From Paraglaciecola polaris LMG 21857 (lineage in GTDB: Bacteria; Pseudomonadota; Gammaproteobacteria; Enterobacterales; Alteromonadaceae), in assembly GCF_000315055.1 (NCBI RefSeq), contig NZ_BAER01000024.1:1-64000 (forward strand): a stretch of DNA of 64,000 nt, read 5' to 3'. A program made the position numbers and the translations under genes. This document shows, piece after piece, positions 18,236 to 26,723 of this stretch (its first letter is position 1; every line of letters begins with the position of its first letter). The notes beneath the pieces are model-generated. The model did no database searches, was not told the DNA's origin, and saw only the letters and a list, made by a program, of their open reading frames with translations.

Positions 18236-18954
18236 GTGGCTCAGCCTGTACTACTCGATATCAAGCATCATAGTGACATCCGTATAGTGACTAACAGAGG
18301 CGCTGAATACGGCGAAAATGTACATTTCATCCCAGTCGTTGCTGATGAGGTTAGAGCCTTAGTATTGGCCTACCCCATTTGCTTTTTAAAAGATAACAAC
18401 ACAGGGCAATTCGGCTTAAACGTGATCACGGGTTTTGAAGCAGGTGAGAACCTATTTTTGGATAATAATCAATGGTGTAGCCATTATGTGCCGCTCCATT
18501 TACGACGCCAGCCCTTTATGGTCGGCGTGACCGAAAGCGGTGCCGAGCCCACTAACGACAACACCGTCATCACTATTGATATGGACAGCCCAAGAGTGAA
18601 TACCAGTCAGGGGAGCGTTTATTTGACGAGCACGGGAAAGCCAACCGCTACTTAGACGAAATCAGTGATTTACTGAGTCAATTAATGTCTGGTAATAAAC
18701 GCACGGAGATTTTTATCAATGCGTTAGTGGAGCATGACTTAATTGAACCCGTGCAACTGGGTATTACCCTTTCAGGTGGCGAGCAAAAACGTTTTGATGG
18801 TTTGTATAGCATCAACGAAAGCAAACTGGCCGCATTGACAGGGGAAGCCTTGGAACAGTTTCACAGCAAAGGCTACATGCAGGCCTGTTACTTAATCTCG
18901 GCCTCAATGGGGCATATTCAAAAACTAGTGGAATGGAAGAAGGCGCGAGGTTAA
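18236..18954 (+). pseudogene. SapC family protein, frameshifted
   Basis: A SapC-like gene split in two frames. The GTG at 18236 has a strong AAGGAGG 7 bp upstream. The first frame (18236-18655) carries YPICFLKDNNTGQFGLNVITGFEAGENLF and IDMDSPRVNTSQG, then runs off into an early TAG. The second frame, readable from 18613, continues ERLFDEHGKANRYLDEISDLLSQL, then EIFINALVEHDLIEPVQL and LDGLY-like FDGLYSINESKLAALTGEAL, ending at 18954. Restoring one G in the run at 18610-18613 (four G to five) gives CAG GGG GAG and one continuous product of about 239 aa, the normal SapC size. SapC proteins are linked to S-layers and, in marine bacteria, to glycan loci; their biochemical role is unclear. Deletion or homopolymer sequencing error are both possible. 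Confidence 0.87.
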
Positions 18955-19266
18955 TTAGCCAAAAGCGTCCTATTTAATTTATTGTGTGGTGAGGGGGCGC
19001 TAGGTTGTCGTGCAAGGTGTTGCTTGAATATTTAGTTACGTCATTCGAGCAATGATTTCAAATCTTGGGCGCATCTTGCAGAATGTTTTTTATCATGTTT
19101 AAGCCTCTATTATTTGCAATAAGTTTATTAATCACGGAGCAATCGCCAATCAAATCTGATGTTTGTTCCCTCTAACTCTGACCCTAAGCGTTATTATTTG
19201 AACGCTCGAGGGAGGGAAAAATACCCCTATCATGAAGGGTGCTAAACACCCGTACGTTTCACCCAT
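18955..19266. other. Intergenic region, nothing recognised
   Basis: About 310 bp between the convergent SapC and amidotransferase genes. A short GGGTG/CACCC repeat at about 19239-19252 lacks a T run. No gene or relic seen. Confidence 0.5.
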
Positions 19267-20217
19267 TTATACGTTCAATTTACTGACCTTTCTCGTCACG
19301 TTTGTGCCCTTTTTCTCGATAACGACGATTTCACCGAAATTGATATTCAGCCAATTGTCGGCATTTTCAGTTAGCGGTTCCGAGGCAAATATAGCGGACG
19401 TTGCCTCGTCGCCAGAACATACATCAATGTCGTAAGATTTTTCATATTGTTGAAAATTTCGACCTGTAAGCAAATACATAGGTTCTAGGACCATGGATAG
19501 CGCATAGTCTTTTGTATCAGGACCTGACTTTCGTAATGCTTTCCAGTCGCCAGTTACGTCGATTTCGCCGTTATGTCCAGTACCATAATTGACCCCGATA
19601 ATTCGGTTGGGGGCAACCAAGGCAATCTTTAACTTGTTGAGCGCTAGGAGATCGAGGTTTTTCATCGTTTGGACGATGAGTTTAAGCATGTCCTCGAACC
19701 CATGTTGAACATCCTCGTTACTATCACTCTTGAGCAATGACAGAAGAAGCACGTAAAGAAACTCTGTGTCTGTGGTGCCGCGCATCTGTTTCAGGTACTT
19801 ATTCTTACAGTGCGATAGTAGTTCTTTTTGTAATAATCTCCAATTCGACAAGTTACCGTTCTGAGCAATAATCCATGGAGTTTCTTGAAACGAAAAAGGG
19901 TGGCAATTTTCGTCGGCTAGTACTGTTTTCGAATTATAAGCTGCTGCTCTTACGTGAGCTAACATGGTGCTAGCCTGAATACTTGGTATGATCCCTTCGG
20001 CATTATCATCGTAAAAAGCAGGCATGGGCCTATGATAGAGCAAGGGTTCTTCTGGTTTCAAAAGATGTTTGCTCCAGGCGCCAAATCCCCAGCCCGCTAG
20101 TTGAAGTAACGGATGAAGTTCAGGGTCCAAAGACTGATTTATCAGACTATTCTCTGGCTTCAGTAGTAAGCTTTCAAGCGGTATTTCTGGTCCGATATAA
20201 GCAAGAACTCGGCACAT
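19267..20217 (-). CDS. Class II glutamine amidotransferase (YafJ/EgtC-like)
   Basis: N-terminal nucleophile amidohydrolase of 316 aa. The initiator Met is followed by Cys2 (MCRVLAYIG), the nucleophile freed after Met removal. Glutamine-site motifs follow: MLAHVRAAAYNS, ENCHPFSF, and IAQNGNLSNWRLL (Asn-Gly oxyanion pair), then RGTTDTEFLYVLLLS. No synthetase partner domain is fused, so it is a stand-alone glutamine amidotransferase-fold hydrolase; gamma-glutamyl cleavage of some metabolite is likely. AAGGAT lies 5 bp before the ATG. A gamma-glutamylcyclotransferase-like gene is divergent 266 bp away, which hints at a common gamma-glutamyl theme, but that link is weak. Confidence 0.88.
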   Translation of the reverse strand: MCRVLAYIGPEIPLESLLLKPENSLINQSLDPELHPLLQLAGWGFGAWSKHLLKPEEPLLYHRPMPAFYDDNAEGIIPSIQASTMLAHVRAAAYNSKTVLADENCHPFSFQETPWIIAQNGNLSNWRLLQKELLSHCKNKYLKQMRGTTDTEFLYVLLLSLLKSDSNEDVQHGFEDMLKLIVQTMKNLDLLALNKLKIALVAPNRIIGVNYGTGHNGEIDVTGDWKALRKSGPDTKDYALSMVLEPMYLLTGRNFQQYEKSYDIDVCSGDEATSAIFASEPLTENADNWLNINFGEIVVIEKKGTNVTRKVSKLNV

Positions 20218-20483
20218 GATTTATCCTTATTTGTTGAGTAAACAGGCGTACCTATGTTCGCTCACGTAACTATCGTTTATTACCGCATACAGCAGTATAG
20301 CCTGTGCCCATTAGTGCATACCCTTGGACTAGACGCAAATCGAGGGAGCAAGGAATTTACTTCTTTGTTTTGATAAGATAGGCACAATGCTCTGGTGGTC
20401 AATGAGCGCAAGCGCGGGCTTATGGTTAGTGTTTGCCTATCGCTGACGCCTTAACTTAACGCTATTAATACTGGAGGGCACAT

Positions 20484-21011
20484 ATGTCAGAACTGCTTTA
20501 TGCCGCGTACGGCAGTAACTTGCATCCATATCGGCTATGCGCACGTGTACCCACTGCCAACCTCATTGGTATCAGCCACATAGACGGTTACGGTTTGCGG
20601 TTCAACAAGCGTGGCAAGGACGGTTCGGCCAAATGCAGTATAGAGGTGGCGGCAGAAAAAACATGTGTTGCCGTCTACAGTATCAATACCGATGATACGG
20701 CAGTGCTCGATCTGATTGAAGGACTTGGTCGCGGATACCATCGGGCCATAGTTGAAGTGAGTAACGTTGGGCCGTGTTGGACATACATTGCGACGCCAGA
20801 GGCCGTGGATAACACGTTAATACCATTTAGCTGGTACAAGCGACTTGTGATGCTGGGGTGTGAATACCATGATTTCCCGGTCGCGTATGTCGACGCTATT
20901 CGCGCTATTGCAGATGTAAACGACCCGGTGATTGACAGACATACTGTGAATCTCGAGCTGGTCGGGCGACTGGAGCAAGTTATGCACAAAGGTGATTTCA
21001 TCGACCGCTGA
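20484..21011 (+). CDS. Gamma-glutamylcyclotransferase-like protein
   Basis: Small AIG2/GGCT-fold protein of 175 aa. LYAAYGSNLHPYRL holds the YGSN motif that binds the gamma-glutamyl group, GYGLRFNKRGKDGSAKCSI matches the core strand region, and LDLIEGLGRGYHRAIVEV contains the expected catalytic Glu. The C-terminal segment has no tag or membrane segment. Family members release 5-oxoproline from gamma-glutamyl peptides or amines; the true substrate here is unknown. GGAGG lies 7-8 bp before the ATG, a strong start. It stands alone on its strand. Confidence 0.83.
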   Translation: MSELLYAAYGSNLHPYRLCARVPTANLIGISHIDGYGLRFNKRGKDGSAKCSIEVAAEKTCVAVYSINTDDTAVLDLIEGLGRGYHRAIVEVSNVGPCWTYIATPEAVDNTLIPFSWYKRLVMLGCEYHDFPVAYVDAIRAIADVNDPVIDRHTVNLELVGRLEQVMHKGDFIDR

Positions 21012-21413
21012 CGTCCTTAAATAGGAATAAATGGACCGAGTACCTATCGCGTCAGATATCTCAGAGTTTACAACCGTCCTGACCATAACATTATGCGTCA
21101 TCACTGATTAATTTGTACTTCAAGCGTCGTAATTCACACAATACTGTTCGGTAAATGGTGTAAGATAGGAATATCTCCCATGTCATAATCAGCGGTCAAT
21201 TCTAGCGTAATTGCGGTTTAAGCACCGTATTGCTTATCGTCGATTCTATCGGTCATTAGTTCCTTTGGTTCCCCAACCATAGTTTGGTAAGTAAGCAAAT
21301 TAGATAGATGAATGGATCCAGCATAAAATATTGTTCGAGCAATAAATTGAGCTGTTCCGCAAGGGCCTGTGAACACCTCTAAAAATTAATCTCTAAGGCG
21401 ATAAACCAATACC
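21012..21413. other. Intergenic leader before the Rho-like gene, nothing recognised
   Basis: A 400-bp AT-rich gap upstream of the short rho gene. Open frames on the minus strand here are antisense shadows. No hairpin with a T run or known riboswitch was recognised. A long untranslated leader would resemble canonical rho genes, but this is speculation. Confidence 0.4.
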
Positions 21414-22382
21414 ATGACAAGAAAAATATTATCTTTGAAGTTGAAAAGAAATAACGATCAGCAAGTCGACAAAGCGGTAGAAGAGGGCAAAGAGGCGTCT
21501 TATGTTGACCCACTAAAGCGTTTTTCAAATGGCGTGGCCATCAATCCGTATCAACATATTCAGTTAGCACTTGGCTCTGAGCAACCGACTATGCGCGCGA
21601 TGGATTTAATCACGCCAATCGGAATGGGCCAGCGAGGGTTGATTGTTGCTCCCCCAGGCTGCGGGAAAACTACCCTGTTAAAACATATTTGCCAAGCGGT
21701 GGGTAAAGCGCACCCCGAGATTAAGCTCTATGCCTTGCTCATTGATGAGCGGCCTGAAGAGGTGACGGATTTTAAGCGCAGTGTGCCAGCAGAAGTCCAT
21801 GCTTCATCTACCGATGAGAGCTACGATCAACACGTTCGTATGGCCAATGCATTGCTAAAGACTGCTCGCCAACAAGCTGGTGAAGGTCACGATGTCATGA
21901 TAGTTATTGATTCGCTTACTAGGCTTACCCGAGTACACAATGCTGAGCGTAAAAGCAGCGGTCGTACTATGTCAGGCGGCATGGACGCACGTGCCATGGA
22001 AATACCGCGAAAATTGTTTGGTGCCGCTAGAAAAATTGAAAATGGTGGGTCGCTTACCATTCTAGCGACCATACTTTCTGATACGGGCAGCCGAATGGAC
22101 CAAGTCATCTTTGAGGAGTTTAAAGGCACGGGTAATATGGAAATTGTTTTATCACGTGAGGTTGCCCAGCAACGGATATTTCCTGCACTGGATATAGCGA
22201 AAAGTAGCACTCGTCGTGAAGAGCTGTTGCTAAATGCCAAAGATATGGAACACGTGAGAGTGTTGCGCAGAGCGATTGCTCATCTTAAACCGTTAGAAAG
22301 CGCCAAAAAACTTGCTGAATTGCTTGAAAAGTATCCTACGAATGCTGAGTTGCTGACTCAATTTATGCTTCAAAAAGCATAA
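21414..22382 (+). CDS. Short Rho-like ATPase lacking the N-terminal RNA-binding domain
   Basis: A 322-aa protein matching only the C-terminal motor of transcription terminator Rho (normally about 420 aa). The hexameric RecA-type ATPase appears intact: Walker A APPGCGKT (79-86; canonical Rho has APPKAGKT), catalytic Asp111-Glu112 in LLIDERPEEV, Walker B VIVIDSLTR (Asp166), secondary RNA-site Q-loop SGRTMSGGMDARAM (182-195), FGAARKIENGGSLTILAT, and subunit-interface arginines 254 (QQRIFP) and 267 (SSTRREE). The first 45 residues are basic and acidic and unlike the helical bundle and cold-shock fold that bind rut RNA. It is therefore a paralogue, not the housekeeping Rho, with altered RNA entry. 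Function unknown; an RNA translocase or termination modulator is plausible. Confidence 0.85.
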   Translation: MTRKILSLKLKRNNDQQVDKAVEEGKEASYVDPLKRFSNGVAINPYQHIQLALGSEQPTMRAMDLITPIGMGQRGLIVAPPGCGKTTLLKHICQAVGKAHPEIKLYALLIDERPEEVTDFKRSVPAEVHASSTDESYDQHVRMANALLKTARQQAGEGHDVMIVIDSLTRLTRVHNAERKSSGRTMSGGMDARAMEIPRKLFGAARKIENGGSLTILATILSDTGSRMDQVIFEEFKGTGNMEIVLSREVAQQRIFPALDIAKSSTRREELLLNAKDMEHVRVLRRAIAHLKPLESAKKLAELLEKYPTNAELLTQFMLQKA

Positions 22383-22495
22383 ATTCACTGGGTTCAACGA
22401 ATGTTTATGTCTGCAATAAGCAGTGATGGGAAGGTTAATTATACAAGGGGGCTGAGCTTTCATCGTGTTAACGCAATGGCTATCTAATCTTATTA

Positions 22496-22720
22496 ATCAG
22501 TTAATTGAATAATATCTGTTTGCTCGATACTGGTCGCACTGAACGACGAAATCGCTATGGGTACTTAGGATAATTTTTGCGCACGTTTTTGCGCAGTGAT
22601 AACAACCATTTCATATTCATCGTCATTGCTGGTATTTGCTGGCGGAACTTGTTGAGCTAAGCAGGTCGAAGAAACTGAAAATATCAGACTGCTAATAAGT
22701 CCATTTTTATAAACGGATAT
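22496..22720 (-). pseudogene. Relic of a TonB-dependent receptor N-terminus
   Basis: On the minus strand the frame from 22720 reads ISVYKNGLISSLIFSVSSTCLAQQ, a signal peptide, then EYEMVVITAQKRAQKLS, the TonB-box/plug entry typical of receptors with VTAQKRAQ. A TAA at 22565-22567 interrupts it exactly where homologs have Glu, and the frame goes on VPIAISSFSATSIEQTDIIQLTD before another stop at 22493-22495. The first codon is ATA where ATG is expected. Start loss, nonsense change and loss of the rest of the gene (more than 2 kb) mark a dead fragment. It lies tail-to-tail with the short rho gene, whose arrival or a deletion may have removed the remainder. Confidence 0.78.
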
Positions 22721-23176
22721 TTGGCTGAGTATGGTGCCGGTATTAGATGTTCCTTTTCTAAATTACATTGCACGAGCCTAGGTGTTCGATTAAACCATGT
22801 TGATGGTATTTTATTCGCTCAGCAAAAAATAAAGTCGATAATTTAGCCATTTTGTTGGAGATCCGAACGAGGTAATTGTCTGGAAATAACCTGGAAACAA
22901 TAAGTGCTAGTTATAATGAAATAGCGGCTCAAGTGCAAAGGTGAGATGAACATATGGTTAATTGCAGTAACAAACCGACAACCTATTTTCATTATTTCTA
23001 GCGTGCACAAACGAATATTGGGACAGAAAAATGCTACATTTGAAGTGTGTTTATATCATTCGAGTATCAAATGTCTGGATAAATTTAACGTACGTAAACG
23101 CTAGGCGTTTAAGGGAAAAAACAGCCGCATACAGAGTTCCTTCACCCTACATGCGACAACAGACTTAAGCCGTTAT
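22721..23176. other. Intergenic region, nothing recognised
   Basis: About 455 bp between the TonB-receptor relic and the histidine kinase. No coding frame, hairpin with T run or relic was recognised. Confidence 0.45.
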
Positions 23177-25174
23177 TCACTTAACTGGTGAATCATTTAC
23201 GGTAAAGATGTTTACTAAATCTGCTAGTTTCACCGGCTTAGTGAAGTGGAAGTCAAAGCCTACTTCTTTGGCTTTACGCACATCTTCTGCTTGACCGTAA
23301 CCGGTCAAAGCGACAATTATTCTTTTTTTGTTTTTGTGAATTATGTTCTTAGCCACTTGGTAACCATTCATGTCGGGTAAACCGATATCCAATAAAACAA
23401 TGTCTGGGTCAAAATCGTCAACCGCACTCAATGCTTCAAGAGCTGTATATGCTGTGATTACACTATGCCCCTGCAAGCCTAATAGCTCTGCCATGGTATC
23501 TGCTGAGTCGGTATTGTCATCGACTACCAAGATGCGCTTGTGCACTGTATTAGGTTTAACGGGTGTGTTTGGGGCTAATGTCGAAGCGTCTACTCTGGGT
23601 AAATGAATGCTAAAACATGAACCTTTGCCTAAACCGTCACTGTGCACCGTGACGTTACCCCCATGCATATGCACTAAGCGCTGGACGATATTTAAACCTA
23701 TGCCTAATCCGCCTTGGGATCTATCCAATGTCTGCTTCGCTTGGGTGAATAATTCAAACACGCTAGCTTGCATATCAGCAGAAATACCGCAGCCGTTATC
23801 GGAAACGGTAATTTCAGCCAAGTCTTCTAACGTGTTTACTTGAATCTCTATTTTTCCGCCCACTTGGGTATACTTAATCGCATTATTAATGATGTTTGTT
23901 AAACACTGCACTAGACGGGTCATGTCACCACTGACATATAATTTATGTTCATGGTCGATGAAATTAACTTGGTGATTCTTCTGCGCTATTGCACTTTGTA
24001 ATGATTCAGTTGCTACATTCACTATACTGGATAAACTTAGGGTTTCATGTTGTAACGTGATTCGGTTTTGACTGATACGTGATACATCGAGTAAATCATC
24101 CATCAGGTGGGTTAGATGGGTGACTTGACGGGCTAATATGCTGCCAATATTCTGTAGGCTGCTGTCTTGCTCAGTTGTTTGGATCAGCATCTCGCTAACA
24201 TTGCGAATCGGCGCTAAGGGATTACGCAGTTCATGGGCTAACATGGCGAGAAATTCATCTTTACGGCGATGTTCTTCTTGCAATGATCTATTTGCAATAA
24301 CACGCTCAGTGACGTTGTATCCTTCGACTAATATGCCGCTAACTTGTCCATTAGTTTCTAATATTGGTTGGTAAATAAAGTCTACGAAAATAGGTTCGCG
24401 TGTACCAAAGCTCAATGGAGCAGCTATACCTTGATGGCTATTACCACTTTGATAAACCTTATCTAGTAGCTCAACGAAACCTTGAGCGCCCACTTCGGGA
24501 ACTACATCTGTGACTTTTTTGCCTAAAATATCAGCTTGGCCGAGCATTTCACAGTAGTTACGATTGGCATACTCAAAACGATGATCAGCCCCATGTAATA
24601 CGCACATAAAGCTAGGCGCTTGATCAAAAAGGGCGCGCCAGCGTGCTTCTGCTGTTTTCATGCGTTGTTCGGCGAGTACTTGTTCTGTCGTTTCTGTTGT
24701 TATCACTAAGATGCCGCCAACACCGTAGTTAGCTTCAGGATGATCTATCGGGCCATAACTGTATGTCCAATACATTTCTTCTCGTTTGCGATTACGGGTA
24801 ATGAACAGCAGTTGATTTTCATGCCAAGTGTGACCATTCCCTGACATGACCTGAGTGATTTGCGGCTCAATTTCTGGCCAAATTTCGGCCCAGCACTCAT
24901 GCCCCCGTTGCCCTAATGCACTTGGGTGACGTTCAGATCCTAATGTGCGGGCATAGGGGTCATTATAAAATTGAATTAATTCTTCACCCCACCAAATAAG
25001 CATTGGGTGTCCGGTAGATAACAATAGGCGTAAGCTGGTTTTTAAGGGTTGTGGCCAAGTCTCTGGATTGCCCAATGACGTTGTATTCCAGTCGTAGGCA
25101 CGAATAAGCGCACCCATCTCGCCGCCGCCAGACATGAAATTTAACTGGGTATGTGTACTTAGCTCTTGAGCCAT
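23177..25174 (-). CDS. Hybrid sensor histidine kinase (PAS-PAS-HisKA-HATPase-REC)
   Basis: Soluble sensor kinase of 665 aa with no membrane segment. Residues about 45-165 and 175-300 are PAS-like sensor modules (WWGEELIQFYNDPY; RFEYANRNYCEMLGQADILGKKVTDVVPE). The HisKA domain has the phosphorylated His in FLAMLAHELRNPLAPIRN. The ATPase domain has N box NIINNAIKY, DNGCGIS and GGLGIGLNIVQRLV. The C-terminal receiver (about 540-660) has ILVVDDN, the phospho-Asp in VLLDIGLPDMNGYQ and the ALTGYG/FTKPV switch residues. The receiver is attached, so phosphorelay output must go to another protein not seen nearby. The cytoplasmic signal is unknown. GAGAAG lies 8 bp before the ATG. Confidence 0.9.
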   Translation of the reverse strand: MAQELSTHTQLNFMSGGGEMGALIRAYDWNTTSLGNPETWPQPLKTSLRLLLSTGHPMLIWWGEELIQFYNDPYARTLGSERHPSALGQRGHECWAEIWPEIEPQITQVMSGNGHTWHENQLLFITRNRKREEMYWTYSYGPIDHPEANYGVGGILVITTETTEQVLAEQRMKTAEARWRALFDQAPSFMCVLHGADHRFEYANRNYCEMLGQADILGKKVTDVVPEVGAQGFVELLDKVYQSGNSHQGIAAPLSFGTREPIFVDFIYQPILETNGQVSGILVEGYNVTERVIANRSLQEEHRRKDEFLAMLAHELRNPLAPIRNVSEMLIQTTEQDSSLQNIGSILARQVTHLTHLMDDLLDVSRISQNRITLQHETLSLSSIVNVATESLQSAIAQKNHQVNFIDHEHKLYVSGDMTRLVQCLTNIINNAIKYTQVGGKIEIQVNTLEDLAEITVSDNGCGISADMQASVFELFTQAKQTLDRSQGGLGIGLNIVQRLVHMHGGNVTVHSDGLGKGSCFSIHLPRVDASTLAPNTPVKPNTVHKRILVVDDNTDSADTMAELLGLQGHSVITAYTALEALSAVDDFDPDIVLLDIGLPDMNGYQVAKNIIHKNKKRIIVALTGYGQAEDVRKAKEVGFDFHFTKPVKLADLVNIFTVNDSPVK

Positions 25175-25610
25175 ATATTTACTTCTCAGCCAACATACTA
25201 CCGTTGGCCCCTGTGGTTACGAAAGCACGCTTGATCCGTTGGCTGTTATTCCAGAGGTTAACAGAACGATGGTGAGGGGGGTGCTTACTCCTTAATAAAG
25301 CACACAGCATATTATATAAACCAGCTTGGATACTAAAACTTTTTGTCGTTCGTGTGGCTAAATACTTTGTCAAAGATTTTGATGAACAAGTCGGCAATAA
25401 TGACATGGTGCGCCAGCGGGATATTTCGACTCTAAGCACGAGTAATTGTAACCTGTAACCGCTGTGTTCTAAGGAGGGGAACGGCTGAGATCCCACGCAT
25501 CTAGCTCTATCTATTGGCGGTTATTGACCCCAATGATTGCTTGCAAATGAATGCCTGTATGTTAAACAAGGAGTTGTTAACACACAGTTAAAATCGAGAG
25601 GGCTATTACT
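25175..25610. other. Intergenic region, nothing recognised
   Basis: A 436-bp gap between divergent genes. A 105-codon minus-strand frame (25179-25496) abuts the kinase start but has no recognisable fold or homolog. It is not called as a gene. Confidence 0.45.
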
Positions 25611-26081
25611 ATGTCGTTTAATGTATCCGTTATTTTAAAAGGTATAATTGCTGGATTCGTTGGTACTCTAGTACTAACAGGGTTGATGATGATTAAAAAA
25701 AACATGGGCGTTCTGCCCACGTTAGATCCCGTCCATATGCTGTCTACCATGGCGGCTGAAAAAATGGGCACACAAGTTAGCTTAACCACAGGTTGGATAA
25801 TGCATTTTGCAATTGGCGCGTTTGCTTGGGGCGGCGCTTTTGCCGTGTTTAATCGTGCTTTACCTGGACGCTCGCAAATTGGCAAAGGGATTGTTCTTGG
25901 TATCGGCGCTTGGTTGTTAATGATGATTGGGCCCATGCCAATGAGTGGTGCTGGATTGTTTGGTCTTTCAATAGGGATCATGGCACCGATAATGACACTT
26001 ATACTACATATTGTATTTGGAGCAGTGATGGGGTTTACATTTGCTAAATTGCTTGGCAATCCCCAATCCTCTGCTGTTTAG
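25611..26081 (+). CDS. Small four-helix membrane protein, DUF6789-like
   Basis: A 156-aa integral membrane protein of unknown function. Four hydrophobic stretches are visible: IIAGFVGTLVLTGLMMI (10-26), WIMHFAIGAFAWGGAFAVF (63-81), IVLGIGAWLLMMIGPMPMSGAGLFGLS (97-125) and IMTLILHIVFGAVMGFTFAKL (130-150). Conserved GP and H residues inside helices (IMHFAIG, ILHIVFG) resemble the DUF6789 family. The GAGAGGG about 9 bp upstream supports the ATG at 25611. No operon partner, and no function can be proposed. Confidence 0.72.
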   Translation: MSFNVSVILKGIIAGFVGTLVLTGLMMIKKNMGVLPTLDPVHMLSTMAAEKMGTQVSLTTGWIMHFAIGAFAWGGAFAVFNRALPGRSQIGKGIVLGIGAWLLMMIGPMPMSGAGLFGLSIGIMAPIMTLILHIVFGAVMGFTFAKLLGNPQSSAV

Positions 26082-26229
26082 CTACCATCTGTGGCCCTAA
26101 GTTCGTTTATTTAGGGTCTATTTGCACAACTCAATGAAACCCCCGGAGGAGAAACCCATCCGGCTAGTTAGTATAAAAATCTTAATTGGCTTTTTTAAAT
26201 TGTTTTTTTAACGTATTCACTTTGCTTAC

Positions 26230-26472
26230 TTAGCGATTTTTGATCTCTTTCTTAAGGGCTTTGGCTGTTGCTTTTGCCATGGGAATTTTCGGTTTTAGCT
26301 TAAATTTAGAGTTGCTCATCAACTCAGTTATGAACTCACGAATAAATCGCCTAACTTCTCGGGCTGCACTGGTATCAAGCTCTTCCCATAAGCCGACAAA
26401 CTCGGCACGTTCTTGCTTATCAATGCGGACAATTAACTGATTATTTTCCTTCTTTGTTTTTTTAGCACTCAA
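26230..26472 (-). CDS. Small ribbon-helix-helix-like protein
   Basis: An 80-aa basic protein that looks like an Arc/CopG-type DNA binder. NQLIVRIDKQERAEF fits the beta-strand with alternating residues, followed by helix EELDTSAAREVRRFIREFITELM; the C-terminal third is a Lys/Ala-rich tail (KLKPKIPMAKATAKALKKEIKNR). The start is a TTG at 26472 with AGGG upstream. No toxin gene neighbours it, so an antitoxin role is not supported. Target unknown. Confidence 0.6.
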   Translation of the reverse strand: MSAKKTKKENNQLIVRIDKQERAEFVGLWEELDTSAAREVRRFIREFITELMSNSKFKLKPKIPMAKATAKALKKEIKNR

Positions 26473-26723
26473 AGTATTGCCCTAACCGAAGCAAGATTTA
26501 ATGAAGTAAACCGTATAGCAAATGTATATACATATACATGCATCGCTTTTTTAAGGAAGTTACTTTAGCTCTCGCTTAGTTTATTCACGACAAAGAGATG
26601 TTTATCTTCAAATAGTATTTGAAGATGTTTTATATATTCATGTGTTTTTAAAATATTCAAGTGGATTACAATGACGCTATCATTTGAGGAGAAACCTTTT
26701 TATACACAAAATTGGAGAATGTA

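Noticed and set aside
25179-25496. 105-codon minus-strand frame upstream of the histidine kinase
   Set aside because: No fold, motif or homolog recognised and no ribosome binding site; likely chance.
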